Source of the DNA: a virus
Strand: one strand, 5' to 3'
Virus record (IMG/VR): IMGVR_UViG_3300030098_004108
Coordinates: 1 to 24,450 of that record
Length of the DNA: 24,450 nucleotides
The stretch's first letter is position 1. Each line of letters begins with the position of its first letter. A program made the position numbers and the translations under genes. The notes under the pieces were generated by a model. That model did no database searches and was not told the DNA's origin. It saw only the letters and a program-made list of their open reading frames with translations. Positions 14,710-20,259 of this stretch are shown here, one piece after another.

Positions 14710-14893
14710 CTTCTGCTCCTGACTCTTTATTGAATAAATAAATCAAATCCTGCAACTGCTTATCACTTGGACTATTTATTCCATAGAGATGTTTACCATC
14801 AGCAGAGTTTAGCTTTTGTAAAGGCTCATTTTTATAATACAAGCCTAATCCTGCATTATTTAAAAAGACATTTAAGACTCTTAATACAATCAT
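14696..14893 (-). CDS. hypothetical protein, 65 aa
   Basis: A 65-residue soluble protein (starts MIVLRVLNVFLNNAGLGLYY, ends IYLFNKESGAEDELI) with a Leu-rich N-terminus and an acidic end. The start has a good AGGAG site 7 bases upstream. Its last codons carry the ribosome site of the nuclease gene (a 14-base overlap), so the two are probably translated together. No family recognised. A short adaptor or DNA-associated factor is possible from the location in the replication and recombination cluster. Confidence 0.6.
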   Translation of the reverse strand: MIVLRVLNVFLNNAGLGLYYKNEPLQKLNSADGKHLYGINSPSDKQLQDLIYLFNKESGAEDELI

Positions 14894-14905
14894 ATTATCT
14901 CCTGT

Positions 14906-15253
14906 TTATTTTATAAATCTTACATTAGAATCAGCATCTATAGTATCAGTATCCCTGAGCTTTAGATTCTCAACCCTAGTCCCTACACCTAAATCTAATC
15001 CCTGTTGCCATTTCCTAGAGTTTCTGAATCCCTGCACAATATCAGTTTTACACCAATCACCATTATCTAATACAAACTCAATCCTCCTATAATAAAATTT
15101 ACCATTTTTAGTAGGTTGTGCAGGATGAACTTTTTTAATAACTCCTTTATATAACATAGGCTCTCCATATTTATTATTAATATATTCTTTTAATTCTAAC
15201 TCCAACATCTCTGATGTTGTAAAGTGTTCTAAATCGTTGAACATAATGGACAC
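14906..15253 (-). CDS. hypothetical protein, possible OB-like fold, 115 aa
   Basis: A 115-residue protein. After an N-terminal helix (TTSEMLELELKEYINNKYGE) comes a strand-rich region of about 75 residues: MLYKGVIKKVHPAQPTKNGK, then FYYRRIEFVLDNGDWCKTDI, then VGTRVENLKLRDTDTIDADS. The alternating basic and aromatic strands resemble an OB-like nucleic-acid-binding fold, but I see no firm signature. The start is GTG, or an ATG three codons later; AGAGGAG lies just upstream and fits the GTG better. It overlaps the end of the zinc-type gene by 25 bases. Context is replication and recombination. Confidence 0.55.
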   Translation of the reverse strand: MSIMFNDLEHFTTSEMLELELKEYINNKYGEPMLYKGVIKKVHPAQPTKNGKFYYRRIEFVLDNGDWCKTDIVQGFRNSRKWQQGLDLGVGTRVENLKLRDTDTIDADSNVRFIK

Positions 15254-15552
15254 AATCTCCTCTCTAGTCTATAAGTTGGTAAAGTCCCTCTATCATAAAA
15301 ATCATAACTATTCCTGATAGTTTTAGAATTAGAGTAGTTATTAGGTTTTTTTTGCCAAGTTTTCTCACAATTACAACAATATTGAGGAGACCTAGACTGC
15401 TCCCTCTCTTTATTTAATATATCTATATTAGGAGAAGAAAATTCAGAAGGATACCACCACCCATTTACAGGGTCTGTTTTCCTTTCACCCACTTTCCTAA
15501 TATCTTCTTTATATCTTCCTGACTTGCTTGATTTTTTTCTGATTTTATCCAT
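15229..15552 (-). CDS. small zinc-binding protein, 107 aa
   Basis: A 107-residue basic protein with two Cys pairs, YCCNC (Cys59, Cys60, Cys62) and RLCPLC (Cys101, Cys104), separated by about 40 residues, which would hold one zinc ion. The N-terminus is strongly basic (DKIRKKSSKSGRYKEDIRKV). Short proteins of this kind are common beside replication initiators in phage genomes and may bind nucleic acid. Its ATG start lies 88 bases inside the initiator gene, an unusually long overlap for this window, so the true start may lie further on; no better ribosome site was seen. Confidence 0.6.
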   Translation of the reverse strand: MDKIRKKSSKSGRYKEDIRKVGERKTDPVNGWWYPSEFSSPNIDILNKEREQSRSPQYCCNCEKTWQKKPNNYSNSKTIRNSYDFYDRGTLPTYRLERRLCPLCSTI

Positions 15553-16259
15553 TCTGCCTGTAGTCTCCTATTCTCTTTTTTTTCATTTATCTCTCTAATA
15601 TCTTCAGGAGTTAATTGAGGTGCTTTGACCTTTATATCATCTAGCCATCTCTCCTGATTCAGGAATGTAGTAGGATGGGGAATATAAGCACCACCATCAC
15701 TATTCCAACTATCAGACTTAATATACCTATCTAAGCCTGAAATAATCTCATTAAATTTGCTTTCAAGTTTTTTTGATTTCCAAATTTGTTGAGCTTTTTT
15801 CTTAGATTTTTTATTAGGATATTTCAACCAAAATATATCAAAATTGGGTATGCTTTTTATATTCTTACTATTCTTACCTTTATTGTATGTGGTTGCTGAG
15901 TGGTTGCTGAGTGGTTGTTTAATGGTTGAGGTATCCTGAAAGTCCTTGTAATTACAGATAGTTAGGTGTGTTAGATTAGTGGTTAGATTTTTATCAATCA
16001 TTTTTAACTTTTGTAGCATATTTAAAAATGTTCTAACCTTTTGCCTACTCCATCCCCATCTACTTTCAAAGTATTTAATTGACCTTAAAACCTGACCTCT
16101 TTTACAGGTATAGACATCCCCTTTAATTAAAACCTCAGCATCTTTATGATTAGCTAATAATAATAAATCTATCCAAGCTCTAGCTCTGTCATAAGGCTTA
16201 GTATCCCATAAGGGATTATCCTGAATAGACCTATAAAGTTTAATAAAACCATTATTCAT
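15465..16259 (-). CDS. replication initiator / replisome organiser (wHTH, DnaD/O type)
   Basis: A 264-residue protein with the build of phage replisome organisers. The start NNGFIKLYRSIQDNPLWDTK and a winged helix-turn-helix at about residues 20-105 (GQVLRSIKYFESRWGWSRQK) match initiator N-domains. A low-complexity linker (about 110-135) follows, then a C-terminal part with FWLKYPNKKSKKKAQQIWKS and YIPHPTTFLNQERWLDD (about 192-208), a motif typical of phage replication proteins that load helicase. The linker is encoded by four 11-bp DNA repeats, so the gene probably contains the origin, as lambda O does. ATG start has AGGAG 6 bases upstream. No helicase, loader or polymerase gene is in the window, so host enzymes are probably used. 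Confidence 0.8.
   Translation of the reverse strand: MNNGFIKLYRSIQDNPLWDTKPYDRARAWIDLLLLANHKDAEVLIKGDVYTCKRGQVLRSIKYFESRWGWSRQKVRTFLNMLQKLKMIDKNLTTNLTHLTICNYKDFQDTSTIKQPLSNHSATTYNKGKNSKNIKSIPNFDIFWLKYPNKKSKKKAQQIWKSKKLESKFNEIISGLDRYIKSDSWNSDGGAYIPHPTTFLNQERWLDDIKVKAPQLTPEDIREINEKKENRRLQAEWIKSEKNQASQEDIKKILGKWVKGKQTL
15889..15932. repeat. four 11-bp iterons inside the initiator gene: candidate replication origin
   Basis: Four adjacent 11-base units: GTGGTTGCTGA, the same again, GTGGTTGTTTA and ATGGTTGAGGT, all sharing TGGTTG in phase (one helical turn). They encode the linker between the initiator's DNA-binding and C-terminal parts. On the downstream side lies an A+T-rich stretch (about 15850-15888), as expected for an unwinding element. 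The lambda O gene has the same arrangement. That these are bound by this initiator is inferred. Confidence 0.5.
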
Positions 16260-16323
16260 TTAATACTCCTAAGGAAGGAGGAGAGAAGATTATAAAACAG
16301 GCTAAACGAGGAGCAACAAGCAT
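16252..16323 (-). CDS. possible 23-aa leader peptide before the initiator gene
   Basis: A 24-codon frame (M-LVAPRLACFIIFSPPSLG-VLNE) begins 9 bases after an AGGAGAGAGG site and ends overlapping the initiator start. It contains a CpG in an Arg CGT codon, almost unused elsewhere here. It spans the loop and the 3' arm of a 13-bp inverted repeat. A 24-codon frame starting at a TTG 2 bases away in another phase is equally open. It may be a regulatory leader or nothing at all. Confidence 0.25.
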   Translation of the reverse strand: MLVAPRLACFIIFSPPSLGVLNE

Positions 16324-16341
16324 AACCCAATCCTCTCTCCT
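16279..16341 (-). promoter_or_regulatory. 13-bp inverted repeat before the initiator gene
   Basis: AGGAGAGAAGATT (16279-16291) and AATCCTCTCTCCT (16329-16341) pair over 13 positions with one G-U wobble across a 37-base loop in the minus-strand RNA. One arm is a strong ribosome-site sequence and the other its complement, so the hairpin could mask it. This 94-base stretch between the small membrane gene and the initiator has no other firm gene. It may tune initiator expression. A pure-purine arm makes such pairs somewhat more likely by chance. Confidence 0.4.
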
Positions 16342-16353
16342 ATGGTTATTCAA

Positions 16354-16506
16354 TTAGTCTCTAATCCTTTGATATGCTTGAAGGACAGAGAACATCAATG
16401 CTAGGACAGATATAAGCATTGATTTTAGGTCATAAGTTGTTATCATTTGAATAATTGATAAAGTCATAAGACCTAATAATATAAGATATGATATGCTATT
16501 TATCAA
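16354..16506 (-). CDS. small two-TM membrane protein, 50 aa (TTG start)
   Basis: A 50-codon frame begins at a TTG overlapping the SSB-like gene's stop (TTGA), with AGGA about 9 bases upstream. The product has two hydrophobic helices (about 4-22, SISYLILLGLMTLSIIQMI, and about 29-43, SMLISVLALMFSVLQ) and a basic end AYQRIRD, the look of a tiny inner-membrane protein. It fills most of a gap of 243 bases between the SSB-like and initiator genes. Function unknown. Small hydrophobic early phage proteins can exclude superinfecting phages or modify the host membrane; that is only a possibility here. Confidence 0.5.
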   Translation of the reverse strand: MINSISYLILLGLMTLSIIQMITTYDLKSMLISVLALMFSVLQAYQRIRD

Positions 16507-16754
16507 AAGGGAATTTCCTCAGGTGTTAATTTTACATCCTGAGGCTCAGGCTCAACCCTAATATCATCTACAGGCTTAAATGATAGAGATAGATATTTCT
16601 TGCCATTCTGAGATGTATTTTTCCATCCTGAGATATAATACATATTCCCCTTAATCATACATTTTCCTGAATAGTTAGGATGCTTATCACTCTTAACATC
16701 CTCAGGATTTACAGGGAATAAAGTCCCTGAATTTTCTTTGTGTTCATAAGACAT
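16503..16754 (-). CDS. SSB-like protein with EEIPF tail
   Basis: An 83-residue protein. The core (KCMIKGNMYYISGWKNTSQN, then GKKYLSLSFKPVDD) resembles the DUF736-like fold, in which a W-K-x-T-S-x-x-G-x-x-Y-L-S motif is typical. The C-terminus ends VKLTPEEIPF, which closely resembles the acidic DDDIPF tip of bacterial single-stranded DNA-binding protein that recruits repair and replication partners. A likely role is binding ssDNA for the neighbouring ERF annealing protein. The ATG overlaps the ERF stop (TAATG), and the ERF gene's last codons (MEDF) carry the GGAGG site. No full OB-fold can be asserted from the sequence. Confidence 0.6.
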   Translation of the reverse strand: MSYEHKENSGTLFPVNPEDVKSDKHPNYSGKCMIKGNMYYISGWKNTSQNGKKYLSLSFKPVDDIRVEPEPQDVKLTPEEIPF

Positions 16755-17194
16755 TAAAAATCCTCCATTATTTGTTTTTTAAATTTCATTACTTTTTTCT
16801 TACCTAATGACATCTCATTTCCATCATCATCTTTTTGACCTAGTCCAAGCATAGCAGATAATAGATACCTCCTACCATAAGTCATAGCCTGACCCACAGA
16901 GTGAGGAGTTACTTTATCCTGTCTATCCTTAATAGGCATCATTATCTCTGATTTAAGATATTGACCTGATTTGTGCATTATTTTACAGGTAACTAAAAAC
17001 ACCCCATCTCTCCATTCTGACCCCTGAGATACAGATAAATCATATTTAGGCAGGACACCTAAGGCAACCTCTAAAACTGCCTTTAAATCTGCATAATCAG
17101 AGCCAAAATGAGGATTCTTAGAGTTTTTAATAACCCCATTTACTAATTCCTTCTGAGCCTTTGATAAGGCTGATGCTATTTCATTTAGTTCCAC
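16754..17194 (-). CDS. ERF-family ssDNA-annealing recombinase
   Basis: A 146-residue single-strand annealing protein of the ERF superfamily (P22 Erf type), used in phage recombination and in circularising the genome. Characteristic segments are NPHFGSDYADLKAVLEVALG near residues 27-46, a strand-rich centre (VFLVTCKIMHKSGQYLKSEI), and HSVGQAMTYGRRYLLSAMLG near 98-117. I set the start at GTG, which has AAGGAG 7-8 bases upstream; a longer frame from a TTG 16 codons earlier lacks a ribosome site and adds only a basic run. The protein is shorter than Erf (about 200), so the C-terminal partner-binding part is missing or carried by the SSB-like neighbour. Confidence 0.85.
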   Translation of the reverse strand: MELNEIASALSKAQKELVNGVIKNSKNPHFGSDYADLKAVLEVALGVLPKYDLSVSQGSEWRDGVFLVTCKIMHKSGQYLKSEIMMPIKDRQDKVTPHSVGQAMTYGRRYLLSAMLGLGQKDDDGNEMSLGKKKVMKFKKQIMEDF

Positions 17195-17294
17195 TCTTGT
17201 TCTCCTTCTTTTTCTTAAAAATTCTATCATATTCCTTAGCAAAATGTTTAGTCCATTTCACTCTCTGCTCACTACCTTTACCATTTAATCTCAT
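17181..17294 (-). CDS. small basic protein, 37 aa
   Basis: A 37-codon frame begins at an ATG overlapping the stop of the Cys-rich gene (ATGA) and ends 14 bases inside the ERF gene's GTG start. The product is very basic (starts MRLNGKGSEQRVKWTKHFAK, ends KKKKENKSGTK), so it may bind nucleic acid. The end of the frame carries the AAGGAG site used by ERF. It is supported by coupling at both ends and by the lack of any other frame in this stretch. Function unknown. Confidence 0.55.
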   Translation of the reverse strand: MRLNGKGSEQRVKWTKHFAKEYDRIFKKKKENKSGTK

Positions 17295-17494
17295 ATTATA
17301 CATCTCTCACAATAATATCCTGTCTCATCAGTATAGGTATTCTTTTTCATAGGAATTAATCTATCATTACCTAACTCCTCATTACAGGATTCACAAGGTC
17401 TATGAGCAATAATCCAACAGGTTGAGCAATATAGGTCAGTATCTACTATAATTACTCCATCAATCTCCTCACATCTAACACATGAGCCTCTCAT
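17291..17494 (-). CDS. Cys-rich zinc-ribbon protein, 67 aa
   Basis: A 67-residue protein with four CxxC pairs: Cys5/8, Cys23/26, Cys34/37 and Cys62/65, enough for two zinc ions. The sequence between (DGVIIVDTDLY, LGNDRLIPMKKNTYTDE) is short and mixed. It directly follows another Cys-rich gene, and the two are coupled by a TAATG overlap, so they may act as a pair. The stop overlaps the start of the next small gene. Zinc-ribbon proteins of this size in early phage regions often target host transcription, but no specific family is recognised. Confidence 0.65.
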   Translation of the reverse strand: MRGSCVRCEEIDGVIIVDTDLYCSTCWIIAHRPCESCNEELGNDRLIPMKKNTYTDETGYYCERCII

Positions 17495-17700
17495 TAGTAG
17501 TCCCCCCTATGATTATAACTATCTTTTACATAAGGATATAATTTAGAATTACCTGAATCATAGCAATCATCACAATATATTCCTGTAAAAATACCATAAG
17601 CATCACACCTAGACCAAGCATGATAATTTACAGGTCTAACATCATATCCACTATCAGCCTGACAACCTGAACACATTTGATTTCCATTTTCATTCTGCAT
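17494..17700 (-). CDS. Cys-rich protein, 68 aa
   Basis: A 68-residue protein with Cys10/13 (MCSGC), Cys32 and Cys43/46 (YCDDC), arranged like one zinc-binding site with an extra Cys, plus His27. The rest is aromatic (VRPVNYHAWSRCDAYGIFTG) and ends NHRGDY. The start ATG overlaps the stop of the preceding membrane gene (TAATG) and has AAGGGGAGAG upstream. Partner of the adjacent Cys-rich gene by coupling. Function unknown. Confidence 0.65.
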   Translation of the reverse strand: MQNENGNQMCSGCQADSGYDVRPVNYHAWSRCDAYGIFTGIYCDDCYDSGNSKLYPYVKDSYNHRGDY

Positions 17701-17861
17701 TAATAATCTCTCCCCTTAAACCATATAAAACCATCATCATCCCATCTACAGGTAATAAACCAACAAAAAAACCCCCCAAATATGCTATATATGGAGGGAT
17801 TTTCAATTATTAATAGTAAGAGTCCAAAACACCAAATAACTGCTAATAAATGCTTTTTCAT
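17700..17861 (-). CDS. small membrane protein, 53 aa
   Basis: A 53-codon frame fully occupies the stretch between the upstream gene and the Cys-rich pair. Its ATG overlaps the upstream stop (TAATG), with AAAGGAG 7 bases before. The product has a hydrophobic N-terminal helix (about 4-20, HLLAVIWCFGLLLLII), a second hydrophobic patch (SIYSIFGGFFCWFI at about 24-37) and an acidic/aromatic end (RWDDDGFIWFKGRDY). A run of six G followed by seven T lies within it and could cause slippage. Function unknown, probably in the host membrane. Confidence 0.6.
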   Translation of the reverse strand: MKKHLLAVIWCFGLLLLIIENPSIYSIFGGFFCWFITCRWDDDGFIWFKGRDY

Positions 17862-18025
17862 TATTTTGCTCCTTTAATTTTATCATGACAATAATCCTGA
17901 AGGTCATCCCCTAATCTAATTAATCCTACACCGATAATCCCATTCACATCTACAACTACATCAATCATATCAGTTAAGGTTAAGCCTTCATCTATCATTA
18001 ATTTTTTAATCTGTTCTTTAGTCAT
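17861..18025 (-). CDS. hypothetical protein, 54 aa
   Basis: A 54-residue protein. I chose the ATG of MTKEQIKKLMIDEGLTLTDM because GGAGG lies 5-6 bases before it; an ATG ten codons upstream lacks a ribosome site. The N-terminal helical part resembles the first helices of a small helix-turn-helix or a regulatory peptide (TKEQIKKLMIDEGLTL), and the rest is Val/Ile/Gly-rich. It ends in KGAK, and the codons for KGAK form the AAAGGAG ribosome site of the next gene. It overlaps the preceding gene by 8 bases. Function unknown. Confidence 0.55.
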   Translation of the reverse strand: MTKEQIKKLMIDEGLTLTDMIDVVVDVNGIIGVGLIRLGDDLQDYCHDKIKGAK

Positions 18026-18440
18026 TCTCACCTCCAAAATGGATAGTAATATCACTAATCTTATCCCATTTTTTAGTGAAATTGTTTTTATTTGTAGCCA
18101 TTTTTATAAATATCTGAGATGGTTTAAATCCATTATAGAGTTGATTAAGACTACCATCATATTCTATATGAGTATCATAAAACTCATCAATGATTTTATT
18201 CTCAGTAATTTGATTTTCTACTAGGTGTAAATCTCCTACCCATTCATGAGTCTTATAATCTCCTAAATCATTTTGTAGGTTTAAAGTAACTTTCTTGATT
18301 TTAATATCAACAATAAAATCAGAATAGTGAGCCTCTAAACTAGGCATCCATTCAATATCACAATCTACAATATCATATCCATCATAGATATAATCAGTAT
18401 CTAAGAAATTTATATCTATAGGCATTAATTTAGTATCCAT
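18018..18440 (-). CDS. hypothetical acidic early protein, 140 aa
   Basis: A 140-residue acidic protein, rich in Asp, Ile and Tyr (TDYIYDGYDIVDCDIEWMPS), with no membrane segment, looking beta-rich in the first half and mixed after. The ATG overlaps the stop of the previous gene (TAATG), whose last codons (RGGK) supply an AGAGGAGG ribosome site. Its own last codons contain the GGAGG of the next gene. An acidic early phage protein could be a DNA mimic or a host-takeover factor; no evidence beyond composition supports this. No family recognised. Confidence 0.65.
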   Translation of the reverse strand: MDTKLMPIDINFLDTDYIYDGYDIVDCDIEWMPSLEAHYSDFIVDIKIKKVTLNLQNDLGDYKTHEWVGDLHLVENQITENKIIDEFYDTHIEYDGSLNQLYNGFKPSQIFIKMATNKNNFTKKWDKISDITIHFGGEND

Positions 18441-18718
18441 TATTTACCTCCTCTGATATACATTTTTTCCCCATCAAATTTAGCTCCAAATGATTTAAAA
18501 TCTTTTTTATCAGGATGAGTTATTAACATATTAAGACATTTATCAAAAAACCAACTTAATGATAACAATATCTTAGACTCAATTTCTAATCTAGATAATC
18601 TATTAGGATTGTGAAAACTAGCCTCCCTAACATTGTTCCTAGCTTGGATTTGAGCATCAGTTATTATCCATAACTGCTCACTCATTTTAATCATTTTATT
18701 TATTTGAATTTTAGTCAT
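18440..18718 (-). CDS. hypothetical helical early protein, 92 aa
   Basis: A 92-residue, mostly helical protein (starts MTKIQINKMIKMSEQLWIIT, has SRLEIESKILLSLSWFFDKC in the middle and ends KMYIRGGK). It is well charged, with an amphipathic centre, and may form a small helical bundle. The ATG overlaps the upstream stop (TAATG), preceded by the AAAGGAG formed by that gene's KGAK codons. The same pattern links it to the next gene. Function unknown. Confidence 0.65.
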   Translation of the reverse strand: MTKIQINKMIKMSEQLWIITDAQIQARNNVREASFHNPNRLSRLEIESKILLSLSWFFDKCLNMLITHPDKKDFKSFGAKFDGEKMYIRGGK

Positions 18719-18948
18719 TATTTTGCTCCTTTGTTAATATAATTATATAAAACTTTTTTAGCCTCTTTAAGTGTTGAACAAGTATCTACAACCATCCAAT
18801 TATGAGGAGTGTCCCATTCCGTTTCTTCTGTTTCATATACCACCCAATATCTACCAAAATAATCATATAATTGATAGTAAGTATCATTCAATTTATAATC
18901 ATATCGACCTGCTACTTTTGATGTTGCTATATCTTTTAATTTAATCAT
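18718..18948 (-). CDS. first early gene, hypothetical protein, 76 aa
   Basis: The first gene after the promoter-bearing gap. I chose the ATG of MIKLKDIATSKVAGRYDYKL because GAAGGAG lies 6-8 bases before it; a TTG 16 codons upstream lacks a comparable site. The product is aromatic (YYQLYDYFGRYWVVYETEE) and strand-rich, ending in NYINKGAK, whose codons form the next gene's ribosome site. The leader has two further copies of a GGAGCAA-type motif. Function unknown; the position suggests the earliest expressed gene. Confidence 0.6.
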   Translation of the reverse strand: MIKLKDIATSKVAGRYDYKLNDTYYQLYDYFGRYWVVYETEETEWDTPHNWMVVDTCSTLKEAKKVLYNYINKGAK

Positions 18949-18987
18949 GTTTGCTCCTTCGTTTATTTTAATACTTGTTGCTCCTAT

Positions 18988-19016
18988 AAAATACAAAGGA
19001 TAAAACTTCTATGCAA
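18988..19016 (-). promoter_or_regulatory. candidate sigma70-type early promoter
   Basis: On the minus strand TTGCAT and TATTTT are separated by 17 bases, close to a sigma70 promoter, and would start transcription shortly before the leader of the first early gene. It is in the longest non-coding gap of the window (18949-19243). A strong TATAAT lies further upstream (19103-19108) but has no good -35 partner. Confidence 0.4.
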
Positions 19017-19036
19017 GTTTTTTTGATAAATAAATG

Positions 19037-19080
19037 ATTAGGAGGAATTATATATGATATTAGGATAAAATCCTCCTAAT
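19037..19080. repeat. 10-bp inverted repeat with an alternative inner hairpin
   Basis: ATTAGGAGGA (19037-19046) and TCCTCCTAAT (19071-19080) are perfect complements across a 24-base loop. The right arm can instead pair with AGGAT at 19062-19066 (AGGAT-AAA-ATCCT). The two folds exclude each other. In RNA from either strand one arm is a Shine-Dalgarno and the other resembles the end of 16S rRNA. It lies just upstream of the candidate early promoter, so it may be an operator or an RNA switch. Confidence 0.45.
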
Positions 19081-19223
19081 TAAATTCAGGTAAGTTTATT
19101 ATATTATAAAAAATATAAAAAAGACTTGACTTTTTAAATAAGGCTCAAAATTGCCCTTTTTTGGGGAGTTTTAGGTTTTGTGGTATATTTAGACCTGATT
19201 TCTGTTTTTTAAATTTTCACGAG

Positions 19224-19253
19224 GGAGAGCTTAATGTAAAACTTTAAGCCTCC
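19224..19253 (-). terminator. hairpin at the end of the tail operon
   Basis: A 10-bp stem with one bulged base (GGAG-GCTTAA, 9-base loop, TTAAGC-T-CTCC in the RNA) that overlaps the last codons and stop of the last tail gene. No clean U-tract follows, so it would be a weak or processing-type terminator. A short CCCC-A6-GGG element lies about 70 bases further on. It separates the tail genes from the early region. Confidence 0.4.
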
Positions 19254-20251
19254 TCCTCAATGGTCATTGATACTGACCAATGATTTACAGCAGTCTGACT
19301 CATCTTAATATTAAACATTCTAGCTAACATTATATCAGATGGAGTAGATGCAGATGTATAAGTAGCAGTATTATCAGTCTGAAATATAAATGGAATATGT
19401 GAGCCTTGAATCTTATTTAATACATCTCCATAGAATGAATTGGTCTCTGTTAGGTTTTGAAAATCATTATCCTCAGGCAATAAATTGGTATCACCCATAA
19501 AAGAATAAGTTAATTGATATGACCTCCTACCTAATGCAGGGACATCAGTTGGGGATGTGTTTGAACTAATAGACCATTTATCTAATACCCAATTTTTAGC
19601 AGGGTCTGTCTGAAGGTTAGAATATCTCTGACCTCCTCTTGATTGTAATATGCTATTATTAAACTGATAATCTCTTGATAATTTCAAATCAGGAGGATGA
19701 GGGAAATCATAATATTTACCTACAACAATAGCACCTATTTTAATATTAGTATCATAATTATCATTATCAACATCATCAATTAATATCTGTATTTTTTCAC
19801 TCTGACCACCGTCAGGATATGAATCCCATTTAACCATAGACCAACCATTGTTTGAGGGAGTAAATGATGTTCCCCCACCTCCTATAGTTGCATTAGCTAC
19901 CTCTGTTATAGTAACTCCTGTCCATCCACCTGTATCATCTGCCTTAATAGATACATAGGCATCAGCTTCCTTTAAATTATGACCTAAAATAGCTATAAAA
20001 TTAGATGCCTGATAGCTGTCTGTTGTTATATTTGTATCAACCTCAATTTCTATAGTAGTATTATTACCATTACATTCAATAGTCTGAATATTGGTAGGGT
20101 CTCCATCAAACATTCCCTGAACACTTGAGCCTGATGCTAAAGCATTGGCTGATGAATAGGTAATATCACTAGCAGACATCCTGCCTATAGATATTAACCA
20201 ATTAATCCAATCAACATAAATTCTAGGTGTTTTAATCCTTCCGTATGACAT
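19244..20251 (-). CDS. tail structural protein, 335 aa
   Basis: A 335-residue beta-rich soluble protein. It begins SYGRIKTPRIYVDWINWLIS; its centre carries a Gly/Asn-rich sandwich region (NFIAILGHNLKEADAYVSIK), and the last part (IPFIFQTDNTATYTSASTPS, then MLARMFNIKMSQTAVNHWSV) ends in a strand pattern like distal tail or minor tail proteins. It is the last gene of the tail module after the tape measure, hub and Kre9-like genes, so it is likely a tail tip component. AGGAG lies 6 bases before the ATG, and an 8-base gap separates it from the preceding gene. No diagnostic family motif. Six C-terminal residues are Glu/Ala-rich. Confidence 0.6.
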   Translation of the reverse strand: MSYGRIKTPRIYVDWINWLISIGRMSASDITYSSANALASGSSVQGMFDGDPTNIQTIECNGNNTTIEIEVDTNITTDSYQASNFIAILGHNLKEADAYVSIKADDTGGWTGVTITEVANATIGGGGTSFTPSNNGWSMVKWDSYPDGGQSEKIQILIDDVDNDNYDTNIKIGAIVVGKYYDFPHPPDLKLSRDYQFNNSILQSRGGQRYSNLQTDPAKNWVLDKWSISSNTSPTDVPALGRRSYQLTYSFMGDTNLLPEDNDFQNLTETNSFYGDVLNKIQGSHIPFIFQTDNTATYTSASTPSDIMLARMFNIKMSQTAVNHWSVSMTIEEEA

Positions 20252-20259
20252 TTAATCTC

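Noticed and set aside
15889-15932. CRISPR-like or microsatellite array
   Set aside because: Units are 11 bases without spacers, and only four copies lie inside a coding linker; iterons explain them better.
17750-17800. Programmed frameshift at the G6-T7 run in the 53-aa gene
   Set aside because: The slippery-looking run is present, but no extended alternate frame or following structure supports a frameshift product.
19126-19154. Plus-strand promoter starting with TTGACT
   Set aside because: No -10 element at proper spacing and no plus-strand gene downstream.
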